From NCBI RefSeq assembly GCF_902764455.1, contig NZ_CACWVY010000004.1, forward strand, positions 1 to 64,000: 64,000 nt of DNA. The letters run 5' to 3'. Origin of the DNA: an uncultured Methanobrevibacter sp. GTDB taxonomy: Archaea > Methanobacteriota > Methanobacteria > Methanobacteriales > Methanobacteriaceae. Position 1 is the stretch's first letter. Each line of letters opens with the position of its first letter. The position numbers and the translations under genes were made by a program. The notes beneath the pieces are model-generated. The model saw only the letters and a list, made by a program, of their open reading frames with translations. It made no database searches and was not told where the DNA came from. Positions 35,921-44,497 of this stretch are shown here, piece by piece.

Positions 35921-38900
35921 ATGAAATTTAAAAGATATATATTACATTTTTTCATATTGATTGTGTTATTGTTTTCAGTTTCTGCAATTGCAGCTTCTGA
36001 TTTAAATGATTCAGTCAATGTGGATGTTTTAAAGGATGTTTCTGTAAATAAAGGAACATACAGTGACTTTTATTATGATAGCTTCAATGAAAGTGAAAAT
36101 TTTAATCTTGAAAAAGATTACATATTTAACAATCAAAGTGATTCGGCTTTTGTTGGCGGGATTGGAATTAGCAAGAAAAATTTTGTAATTAACGGAAATG
36201 GCCATACAATTGACTGTAACAACCAGGCCAGAGCACTCAAATTTAATGAAACAGGTACAATTAATAATTTAATTATCAAAAATGGTGTTCATGAAAAAGG
36301 TTCAGCAATTTTATCGTATTCCACTTTAACATTAAATAATGTAACTTTTATTAACTGTTCATGGAATGAAAAAAATTCAGGTGCCGTTTATGTAGATGAA
36401 ACAACATTAAATATCAATAACTGTAAATTCATTGATAATGCAGGAGGAGAAGGAGCTTCAATAACTGCTCTTGACTCTTCTGTAAACATTGACAAATCTA
36501 CATTTGAAAGCAACTCCGATAAAATTATTAAGGGCCAAATTTATCTATACAATACAAATACAACCATAACAGAGTCTGACTTTTCAAACACAGTATCCAA
36601 ATATGCAACTGCAATATTTGCTGAAGGTGAAGGAAATTTAAATATTTCAAAATCCAAATTCAAAAACCTCCATGCAAATAAAACTGCCGGTGCAATAGCT
36701 GCAAAATTACTGGACAGTTTAATAATATCCCAATGTGAATTTGACAATATATCCAGTGAAAAAAATGGCGGTGCAATTTATGCAGACATCAACGGAAATT
36801 CAAAAGACGGCATAGGATTTGTTAAGATTACTTTCTGCAGTTTCAATAAATGTTATTCTGAATTTGGAGGAGCAGTTCTCCAATTGGCCGGAAACCTGAC
36901 CATTTCTAATTCAAATTTCACATCCAATAAGGCGGAATATGACGGAGGTGCAATTTATACCAGTTTTGCAGATGTGGAAATTATAAATTCAAAATTCATA
37001 TCCAACACATTGGTTGATGATGTATCCTATGGTGGAGCAGGTTATTTTGATAAGGGCAACATTACAATTAGGGAAAATATATTTAAAGACAATTTCGGAT
37101 TAAACGTTTCAACAATTTACGGATATGATTCAAATTTAAACCTCCAAAACAACTACTTCAACAACCCATCCAATGTCACAAGCATATACACAGTATTTGG
37201 AAAAGTAATCTGTGATGATAAAAATAATTTTACAAATGACCGGTTATCCTTTAACAACACCAATTACAACTATAACTTTGAAAATACTGCAAAGGAATTA
37301 ATATTACTTAACAACAGTCTTTCATTTGATGAACTGCCTGAAAAATTTGATTTAAGACAGTACGGTTGGGTTACCCCTGTTAAAGACCAGGGATTTATAG
37401 GATCCTGCTGGGCATTTGCCAGTCTTGCGGCATTGGAATCAGCATTGCTTAGATATGCCAATGTTACTTATTCATTATCTGCAAATAACATGCAAAATTC
37501 AATGCTTCAGTATTCAAAATATGGAATTTTAAGAACTGTTGAAGGGTCAACTACCTTTGCTGCCCAGACATATCTTGTTGACTGGTTGGGAATTTTCCCT
37601 GAAGAATATGACGGATATGATGAACTTGGAAAAATATCTCCTTTGTATATAACACCTGAAGACATTCACGTTCAAAATACCGTTGTAATTCCTGCAAGAA
37701 AAGGTCCAGAAGACAATGATTTAATTAAAAATGCATTAATCAAGTATGGTGCTGTAGCAACCAGCCACAATTCAGAATTTGACAAAAACAAATATTTCAA
37801 CACATCAAGTTCTGCACAATATTATTACGGAAAACAAGGAGCAATCCATGCAGTTTGTATTGTAGGATGGGATGATAACTATTCAAAATATAATTTCTTA
37901 AATACTCCTCCTAAAGATGGTGCATGGATTGTTAAAAACAGCTGGGGAAGCAATTGGGGAGATGGCGGATATTTCTATGCATCTTACTATGACACTTCCA
38001 TTGCATATTCCTATAATGCAGCTTTCATAATAAATAATGACACATACGACAGGATTTATCAATATGACCTTGGGGGAACTTATTCAACATTGGATTATGC
38101 CGACACTTACGCCAACATATATACAGCGGAAAAAGATGAACTGATTGCGGCTGTGGGAACCTTCTTTGAAAAAAATGCTACAAAATATCAGTTTACAATA
38201 TCCGTAAATGACATTGATGTCCATACTCAAAAAGGCATAAGTAATGTTGAAGGATATGAAACCATCAAACTAACTAAACTTGTCCAAATTAAAAAGGGTG
38301 ATGTTTTCAGAGTAACATTTGAAAGTTATAAAACTCCTACTGTATTAAATCTTAGAATTCATCCTCAATTCGGCAAATCTTTAGTAAGTGAAGACAATGA
38401 AATCTGGAATGATCTGGCAAATATAAATAGTGTAGCTATATTAAAAGCCTATACTGTTTCTGAGATGAATATCACAGACAATCTTGTTAAATTTTACGCC
38501 AATGATACACCATTCATTGCCAGAGCCGGTGCAGGCGAAGATGTTATATTTGAAATCAACAACAAAACATACACTGTTAAAGCAGATGAGAAAGGTGTGG
38601 CCAAACTTGAAATAGACTTCAGTCCCGGAAGATATGTTATCACAACAAATTACCGCAACACCTCCCTTGTAAATTATATCATAATTAAAAACAGCACAAT
38701 CATTTCGTCAAATGCTCAAAAAATGTATAATGACAATTATGATTATAAACTGCAGGTATTGGATAATGCTGGAAAGCCTTTGAACAATACCAAAGTTGAA
38801 ATAAGCATCAATGGCAAACCTGCTAATTACACAAGTGCCAGTTCAGGAAATATAACCATCAATTTCAAAAAATTGACAACCTCACAGATAATTACAGTGA

Positions 38901-39484
38901 AAAATCCAGTATCTGGTGAAATAAAAACAACCAATATTAAAGTGCTTTCAAGGTTTAGCGGTGCCAGCAATGTTGTAATGTATTACTTTGACGGATCCAA
39001 GTTCAAATCAAGAATTGTTGGAGATGATGGTAAGTTCGTAGGTAAAAACCAGGCTGTAACCATCAAACTTAATAAAAAAACATATTCAATAAAAACTGAT
39101 GCCAATGGATATGTCACATTAAAAATACCTAACACAGTTAAACCAGGTTCTTACAAATTAACTGCTACCTACAAAGGTCAAACTATTTCCAAAACAGTTA
39201 AAGTAAAACAAAACCTCAAAACCAATAAATATACAGTTAAGAAAACTTCTAAAAAACTAACTGTTAAAGCAACACTCAAAAACGGTAAAAATGCTCTTAA
39301 AGGCAAAAAAGTAACATTGAAAGTTAATGGAAAAACATTTAAAGCAACAACCAATAAAAAAGGAATTGCTCAATTTACCATTAATAAAAATGTTATTAAA
39401 AAACTGAAAGTTGGTAAAACATACACCATGAAGGTTACATACATTAAAAACACTGTAAAAACAACTTTAAAAGTTAAACGCTAG
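35921..39484 (+). CDS. Adhesin-like protein with papain-type (C1) peptidase domain
   Basis: 1187 residues. Signal peptide (FFILIVLLFSVSAIAAS); a right-handed beta-helix region to about residue 450 with repeated NGGAIY/GGAVLQ and NNxF turns; a papain-fold peptidase at about 473-690; then Ig-like units and a lysine-rich tail. The peptidase has the oxyanion glutamine in VKDQG, the nucleophile in GSCWAFAS (about 495), histidine in GAIHAVCIVGW (about 643) and asparagine in IVKNSWGSNWG (about 672), so it should be active. GGAG lies seven bases before the ATG. Likely wall-bound; may cut host or microbial surface protein, or process other adhesins. Confidence 0.85.
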   Translation: MKFKRYILHFFILIVLLFSVSAIAASDLNDSVNVDVLKDVSVNKGTYSDFYYDSFNESENFNLEKDYIFNNQSDSAFVGGIGISKKNFVINGNGHTIDCNNQARALKFNETGTINNLIIKNGVHEKGSAILSYSTLTLNNVTFINCSWNEKNSGAVYVDETTLNINNCKFIDNAGGEGASITALDSSVNIDKSTFESNSDKIIKGQIYLYNTNTTITESDFSNTVSKYATAIFAEGEGNLNISKSKFKNLHANKTAGAIAAKLLDSLIISQCEFDNISSEKNGGAIYADINGNSKDGIGFVKITFCSFNKCYSEFGGAVLQLAGNLTISNSNFTSNKAEYDGGAIYTSFADVEIINSKFISNTLVDDVSYGGAGYFDKGNITIRENIFKDNFGLNVSTIYGYDSNLNLQNNYFNNPSNVTSIYTVFGKVICDDKNNFTNDRLSFNNTNYNYNFENTAKELILLNNSLSFDELPEKFDLRQYGWVTPVKDQGFIGSCWAFASLAALESALLRYANVTYSLSANNMQNSMLQYSKYGILRTVEGSTTFAAQTYLVDWLGIFPEEYDGYDELGKISPLYITPEDIHVQNTVVIPARKGPEDNDLIKNALIKYGAVATSHNSEFDKNKYFNTSSSAQYYYGKQGAIHAVCIVGWDDNYSKYNFLNTPPKDGAWIVKNSWGSNWGDGGYFYASYYDTSIAYSYNAAFIINNDTYDRIYQYDLGGTYSTLDYADTYANIYTAEKDELIAAVGTFFEKNATKYQFTISVNDIDVHTQKGISNVEGYETIKLTKLVQIKKGDVFRVTFESYKTPTVLNLRIHPQFGKSLVSEDNEIWNDLANINSVAILKAYTVSEMNITDNLVKFYANDTPFIARAGAGEDVIFEINNKTYTVKADEKGVAKLEIDFSPGRYVITTNYRNTSLVNYIIIKNSTIISSNAQKMYNDNYDYKLQVLDNAGKPLNNTKVEISINGKPANYTSASSGNITINFKKLTTSQIITVKNPVSGEIKTTNIKVLSRFSGASNVVMYYFDGSKFKSRIVGDDGKFVGKNQAVTIKLNKKTYSIKTDANGYVTLKIPNTVKPGSYKLTATYKGQTISKTVKVKQNLKTNKYTVKKTSKKLTVKATLKNGKNALKGKKVTLKVNGKTFKATTNKKGIAQFTINKNVIKKLKVGKTYTMKVTYIKNTVKTTLKVKR

Positions 39485-39514
39485 AGGATATTTTCCTCTA
39501 CTTCTTCTTTTTTT
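39482..39514 (+). terminator. Intrinsic-type terminator after the papain-domain adhesin
   Basis: TAGAGGA (39482-39488) pairs with TCCTCTA (39494-39500); a T-rich run follows. The left arm overlaps the stop codon. Confidence 0.7.
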
Positions 39515-39558
39515 AAAATAATTTTTTGGAAAGATAATATTTGAACTATCTTTCACAA

Positions 39559-40302
39559 TCATAATTTCAAATTATCGACCGCTTTAACAAGTTCCAACAT
39601 GTGTGAATCTTTTATGCCCTGAGAAAAATAGCTGTTTTCCTCATAGTAGAATGCAGGAACACCATGCTGATTTAAAGGTATTGTCAAATATGGTCCGCTT
39701 GTTGTCTGGTAAGGATTATAATATGAAACGTTCTGTGTATGATTTGAAACATTACGGCCGTAAGTTTCACCTACAGATCCATCTACCGGACTGAATACAA
39801 ATGTATCATATGCATATACACCGCCGTGTGCATGAACATCAACTGCAAGTTTATAGCTGCCGTTTACGATTTGCGGATAAACATATTTCAATGCCAAATC
39901 CTGTCCTGTTGCCCTACCCGGCTCATCATCCGGAGATAACTGTCCGTATTTGCTGAAATCTTCAGTTACATTGATGATATAAACATCATAGCAGTAATTT
40001 TTGTTGTCAAACTGTGAAAATATTTTAAGAAATGTCCGGTGAGTATCATTTTCAAGAGGATGAACACCGACAACATAAGCTATCTTTTCGCCGTTCGGAT
40101 TACCCATGTTTCTTATGACTTCAACAGTTCCTCCATCCTGAGCACTGTTATTGGCTATAATTTCATGAGTTACAGATTTAGAATCATTTGTCGCATTTTG
40201 GTTTCCCTCATGCATGGATACAAACTGATTGAAAACGAAACTGCTTGAGAGAAAAACAACAAGAATAAAAATTAAGATTATAATATATTTTCTTTTAAAC
40301 AT
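39559..40302 (-). CDS. Secreted M14/aspartoacylase-like zinc hydrolase, copy 1
   Basis: 247 residues with an N-terminal anchor or signal (IIILIFILVVFLSSSFVF). The core has IAYVVGVHPLEND, where H-x-x-E matches the first two zinc ligands of the M14 carboxypeptidase / succinylglutamate desuccinylase group, and LAVDVHAHGG, a candidate third ligand. VPAFYYEENSYF near the end could supply the catalytic glutamate. It is the downstream member of a tandem pair with the gene at 40342, 39 bp apart. Function is inferred from these short motifs only; wall peptide or amino-acid amide cleavage would fit. Confidence 0.55.
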   Translation of the reverse strand: MFKRKYIIILIFILVVFLSSSFVFNQFVSMHEGNQNATNDSKSVTHEIIANNSAQDGGTVEVIRNMGNPNGEKIAYVVGVHPLENDTHRTFLKIFSQFDNKNYCYDVYIINVTEDFSKYGQLSPDDEPGRATGQDLALKYVYPQIVNGSYKLAVDVHAHGGVYAYDTFVFSPVDGSVGETYGRNVSNHTQNVSYYNPYQTTSGPYLTIPLNQHGVPAFYYEENSYFSQGIKDSHMLELVKAVDNLKL

Positions 40303-40341
40303 TACACAAATATTACTATTTTTTAATTTATAAATTTTAGG

Positions 40342-41073
40342 TTAATTAAAAGACAGATTATCCACACCATTAATAAGCTCTAGCATATGCAGGTCTTTTA
40401 TTTCCTGTGGTGCAAAACTGTATTCCTCATAGTAAAATGCAGGAACACCATTTTTATTTAGAGGAATGGTCAGGTAAGGTCCGCTGGTTGTTGAATCAGG
40501 TGAATAATAAGTAATGTTTTGTGAGCTGTCAGCAACTTCTTCGGCATAATCTTCGCTTAAAGCCCCTTTTACAGGACTGAATACGAATGTCTTATATGGA
40601 TATGCCCCAATATTTGAATGGACATCAACTGCCAGTTCATAGGTGTCGTTTGCGATTTGAGGATATACATATTTCAATGCAAGATTTTGTCCGTTTTGTC
40701 TTCCGGGACTGTTATCTGAGCTTCCGTCACCATATTGGCCGACATCCTGAGTAACATTAATTATATAGATATCATAGCAGTATTTTAAGTTATTCTGCTG
40801 AGGTAAAAGCTTAAGCAGTGTCTTATGGGTGAGGTTTTCAAGAGGATGAACTCCTACAACATAAGCTATCTTTTTTGCATTGGGATTTCCAATATTTCTG
40901 ATTACTTCAACAGATCCTACACTGTCATCTGCAATGACTTCACGATTGTGTGATGAAGCAACATTAAGAGAGTTATTGCCGTGATTTAATCCGTTCAAGT
41001 TTAAAATAGCTATGCTTAAAGCAAGAATAACAATTATCAAAATTGAAATTAAGACATATTCCTTTTTAATCAT
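40342..41073 (-). CDS. Secreted M14/aspartoacylase-like zinc hydrolase, copy 2
   Basis: 243 residues, clearly a tandem duplicate of the protein at 39559: same anchor, IAYVVGVHPLENLTHKTLLK, LALKYVYPQIAND, TTSGPYLTIPLNKNGVPAFY. The candidate zinc motif H-x-x-E is intact, but LAVDVHSNIG differs from copy 1 (LAVDVHAHGG), losing the second histidine of that phrase, so the two may differ in specificity or activity. It is transcribed just ahead of copy 1. Confidence 0.55.
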   Translation of the reverse strand: MIKKEYVLISILIIVILALSIAILNLNGLNHGNNSLNVASSHNREVIADDSVGSVEVIRNIGNPNAKKIAYVVGVHPLENLTHKTLLKLLPQQNNLKYCYDIYIINVTQDVGQYGDGSSDNSPGRQNGQNLALKYVYPQIANDTYELAVDVHSNIGAYPYKTFVFSPVKGALSEDYAEEVADSSQNITYYSPDSTTSGPYLTIPLNKNGVPAFYYEEYSFAPQEIKDLHMLELINGVDNLSFN

Positions 41074-41145
41074 TATTTAAACTATTGATTTTTTGATTTA
41101 TATTTGTTGGTAAAAAATAGAGGTATAGGATTAATAATCCCATAT

Positions 41146-42594
41146 CTAAAATGAATAATGTATATTATGTAATTTGTACAGGCAAACTGAACTGCTTGAC
41201 GGGAATGCATAAATCATGTAGTCAAGCTCGTCAAGTGTTATTTTTTTATTTATAATGAATGTAAACATGTTTGCCACGTTTTCAGCATCTGCAGCATATA
41301 TCTCAGCACCTACAATCTGGAGGCCCTTATCAACGATAACCTTTGCTTCAGCTGTGGTGTCGTTTTTAAGCTCAAGAGAATATGAATTACCATATCTTAT
41401 TGTGTGGACATCATATTCATCACTTTTTTCAGCTATATATGCAGGAACTCCAACTGTTGCAATTCTAGGAATTGTATATGCAACTGCAGGAACAACAGGA
41501 TATGTTATCTCATCAGCTTCACCAAGAAGTTCCTTTGCGAGATATTTTGAGTGATGAATAGCGACTGTTACAAGCTTTGCAATGCCTGTGTCGGCAACAT
41601 CGCCTGCTGCATATATATTTGGAACAGCAGTCTGCAGGTGTCCGTTGACCTTGATACCCCTGCTTGTGTATGTCAAACCTACATTCTCAAGACCTATATC
41701 CTCCACATTTGCTGTTCTGCCCATTGCAGCTATCACATAGTCTCCTGTAAGAGTGAGTCCGCTTTCACAGTTTACCTTAAATCCGTTTTCATAACTTCTG
41801 TTGTCAATTTTAGCTTCCGGATCTCTTAAAAGTTCATCTGAGTTTTGTGCTGAAGTCACATTTAGAACCTTGTCTTCCGGGTTTTCAATTTCAACATTGC
41901 TTATGACTTCTTTAACTGTCTGGTTAAAATGGAAACGAATGTTTTTCTTTTTTAGGATTTCAATAACATTTTGAACGTAAGGCTGGTGGAAGTACTTTAA
42001 GGCCATGTTTCCCCGAATTATTACATCTGCACTTAATCCTGCTTCTGCAAGTATTGAAGCAAATTCCATTCCAACAAAACCGGCACCAATGATTATTGCA
42101 TGTTCTGGAAGTTCGTCAATGTCTAAAAAGTCAGTGCTGTCATGAAGGTATTGCTTTCCTTCAATATCAGGAATGACCGGCTTTAGACCTGTGGCTATAA
42201 CGATTTTATCTGTGGTGAATTGCTTTTTGCCAACCTGAACTGTATGCTCATCAATGATAATTCCTTTGCCGTGAGCAACATCCAGGTCATATTCATCGAA
42301 CTTTCCGTCTAAAAACGGAGCCATATTTGCAATTCTTTTTCTTTTCCATTTCATAAGACTAGGCCAGTCCACCTCAAAATTACCTGCCTTTCCAACGCCT
42401 TCAAAATTATCTGCCAATGCCTTGATTTCATATGGGGCATCTAAAAGGGCCTTGGAGTTGCATCCTCTGTTTGCACAGGTTCCTCCATATAGACTTTCTT
42501 CAACAATCAATATTTTAAGACCGGCTTTTCTTAAAAATCTGCCACCTTGCCATGCGGCATTTCCGCTTCCGATATAAATAACATCATAATCCAT
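41146..42594 (-). CDS. FAD-dependent pyridine nucleotide-disulfide oxidoreductase
   Basis: 482 residues. FAD-binding start (YDVIYIGSGNAAWQGG), redox-active disulfide in GGTCANRGCNSK (C-x4-C, as in mercuric reductase and lipoamide dehydrogenase), second Rossmann fold (AIIIGAGFVGMEFASILAE), and the late FAD motif NIYAAGDVADTG. The usual C-terminal His-Pro-Thr-x-x-Glu is replaced by YAFPSSSS, so the typical acid-base histidine is absent. It probably moves electrons between NAD(P)H and an unknown disulfide. The gene is alone, divergent from the CARF-HEPN gene with about 80 bp between. Confidence 0.85.
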   Translation of the reverse strand: MDYDVIYIGSGNAAWQGGRFLRKAGLKILIVEESLYGGTCANRGCNSKALLDAPYEIKALADNFEGVGKAGNFEVDWPSLMKWKRKRIANMAPFLDGKFDEYDLDVAHGKGIIIDEHTVQVGKKQFTTDKIVIATGLKPVIPDIEGKQYLHDSTDFLDIDELPEHAIIIGAGFVGMEFASILAEAGLSADVIIRGNMALKYFHQPYVQNVIEILKKKNIRFHFNQTVKEVISNVEIENPEDKVLNVTSAQNSDELLRDPEAKIDNRSYENGFKVNCESGLTLTGDYVIAAMGRTANVEDIGLENVGLTYTSRGIKVNGHLQTAVPNIYAAGDVADTGIAKLVTVAIHHSKYLAKELLGEADEITYPVVPAVAYTIPRIATVGVPAYIAEKSDEYDVHTIRYGNSYSLELKNDTTAEAKVIVDKGLQIVGAEIYAADAENVANMFTFIINKKITLDELDYMIYAFPSSSSVCLYKLHNIHYSF

Positions 42595-42676
42595 TTTTTA
42601 GCCTCATTATCTATATTTATCTCAAATAGTATAAAAAATTATTAGTGATGAAAAAACATACTATTATTTGATTACT

Positions 42677-43969
42677 ATGAAACGAAAAGAAATTGTATTA
42701 TTCATGATTGTTGGTACAGGAGTTAATTCAGATACAAAGGAAAAAGGTTACAGATTACTTGCAAATAAATTATATTCAACCATTAACAAAATACATCCAA
42801 ACTATGTGGTATTTTTCGCATCTGAACAGTCCCGTGAAACAATAAAATACATTGAGGAAATATTTGAAAGAGACAATGATGAATTTAAAATTAATGAAGA
42901 TTATGAGATTGCTGCCATTGAAGCCATAGATGATTTCAACATGTGCTTCGAGACTTTTGAGAGAAAAATATGGAAATTTGATTTTGGAAAAAATAACAGC
43001 AAATATCACATCATTATGGACTATACCTCCGGAACAAAAACAATGTCAGCCGCCATGGCATGCTGCGGTATGTTTTACTCAAAAGACCTGATTTCAGTAA
43101 GCGGTGACAGATCCACAGGTGAAGTTTCAGCGGGAACAGAAATTTTAAATTACCAGAACCTCTACAAAATATATGACAAGTTCTCCTTAATGAGAACAAG
43201 ATATAACTTTAATGCTAATCGTTTCATGGCATGCATTGATATTTTGAACTATATTGTTGATTTGAATATACATAAAAAATCCTTTTTAAACCTGTGTAAG
43301 GCATATTATTCCTGGGACAATATGGAATTTGAGGAAGCATATGAATATTTAAGAAATGTTGACTCCACACAGATAGAGTTTGTTGAAATCACCGATGACA
43401 TCAAGTTCAACTTGAAGGCATTGGGCGCTATTGTAAATTCAAGATCAGAAAATCTCAAGAACTGCTATATCCTTGCAAGTATTATCAACAATGCAGTTAG
43501 AAAAGCTGAAGAGTACAAATATGATGATGCAATTGCCCGATTATACAGATCTTTTGAGTTGATTGCACAAATTGAACTGACCAAATATGACCTTGAAAGC
43601 TCAAACATTGACATTTCCATACTTAAACAAAACAATGTCTCCGAAGAGTTCATTCACGACTTGGAAAATAACCTGGAAGACGGAAAAATAAGAATTGGGT
43701 TAGTTAAGGATTTTCTGCTTTTAAATGAATTGGGAAATGATTTAGGCAAGTATTATGTGGAAAATGAGTCTAAAATTAAGGACTTAACACGTAAAAGAAA
43801 CTATTCCATTTTAGCCCATGGTCTTGAATCACAGTCAAAAGAGGACTTTGACAAATTCCTCGAAGTCGTTCTTGACTTATCATATAAACTTGACAAGGAC
43901 ATGAAGAAATTCTTAAAGCAAACCAAATTCGCCAAATTTGATTTAAGACTTGAAATCAATATTTCCTAA
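42677..43969 (+). CDS. Stand-alone CARF-HEPN protein (TIGR02710 family, CRISPR-associated type)
   Basis: 430 residues. The N-terminal 150 residues are a CARF-like domain: FMIVGTGVNSDTKEKGYRLL, YVVFFASEQSRETIKYIEE and HIIMDYTSGTKTMSAAMA (about residue 114 onward) are the ligand-loop motifs of the TIGR02710 group. The C-terminal domain has RKRNYSILAHG near residue 375, which fits the HEPN ribonuclease pattern R-x4-6-H. CARF-HEPN proteins are RNases switched on by cyclic oligoadenylate from type III CRISPR systems. No cas gene or CRISPR array is in this window. The ATG at 42677 follows TTGAT by four bases, matching the local SD spacing. Confidence 0.8.
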   Translation: MKRKEIVLFMIVGTGVNSDTKEKGYRLLANKLYSTINKIHPNYVVFFASEQSRETIKYIEEIFERDNDEFKINEDYEIAAIEAIDDFNMCFETFERKIWKFDFGKNNSKYHIIMDYTSGTKTMSAAMACCGMFYSKDLISVSGDRSTGEVSAGTEILNYQNLYKIYDKFSLMRTRYNFNANRFMACIDILNYIVDLNIHKKSFLNLCKAYYSWDNMEFEEAYEYLRNVDSTQIEFVEITDDIKFNLKALGAIVNSRSENLKNCYILASIINNAVRKAEEYKYDDAIARLYRSFELIAQIELTKYDLESSNIDISILKQNNVSEEFIHDLENNLEDGKIRIGLVKDFLLLNELGNDLGKYYVENESKIKDLTRKRNYSILAHGLESQSKEDFDKFLEVVLDLSYKLDKDMKKFLKQTKFAKFDLRLEINIS

Positions 43970-43987
43970 AAAAAATAAATAAAGATA

Positions 43988-44170
43988 TTATTTGTCTGCA
44001 AGAGTCCAATAACATCTTTTAGGTGAAACAATTGTTTCATCTTTTTTTAATTCTTTCATTATTTTATCTACTTCTTTTTTCTCAACACCAGACAATTCAC
44101 TGACTTTTTTTGCATTTAAAGGGTCTTCTGAATTTCTGAATGCTTCAATTACTTTTTCCTTATCATCCAC
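43988..44170 (-). CDS. Small winged-helix DNA-binding protein
   Basis: 60 residues from a GTG start at 44170, chosen because GGTGAT is three bases before it; the longer frame's ATG at 44197 lacks a site. It reads DDKEKVIEAFRNSEDPLNAK, then KVSELSGVEKKEVDKIMKEL and ends IVSPKRCYWTLADK. This is a helix-turn-helix with a following wing, much like the minimal MarR/ArsR-type domains common in methanogens. It is convergent with the CARF-HEPN gene and ends 18 bases from it; functional connection is not shown. Confidence 0.75.
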   Translation of the reverse strand: MDDKEKVIEAFRNSEDPLNAKKVSELSGVEKKEVDKIMKELKKDETIVSPKRCYWTLADK

Positions 44171-44497
44171 ATTATCACCTTTGAATTTGTTAATCATATT
44201 ATGTGGAACTTCATATTTATTATTTACATATCTTAGTTCAAATCACCCTTAATTAAAAAATCCTGAATCATTTAAATCCAAAGATTCTATAATATACTCC
44301 TCATTAATGATTGGACAGTTAAATCAATTGAAGATTGAAATTTGAATAGAAAAAGACATGAAATATTGCAATAACAATAATTCCTTCACAAATGCTGAAA
44401 AATCATGAATACGAAAAAATAGATGCGAATTGAACAATGAAATAATATCTGCGACACTCTTTCATTAAAAAAAATTAGAAAGATGAAGATACAATCT

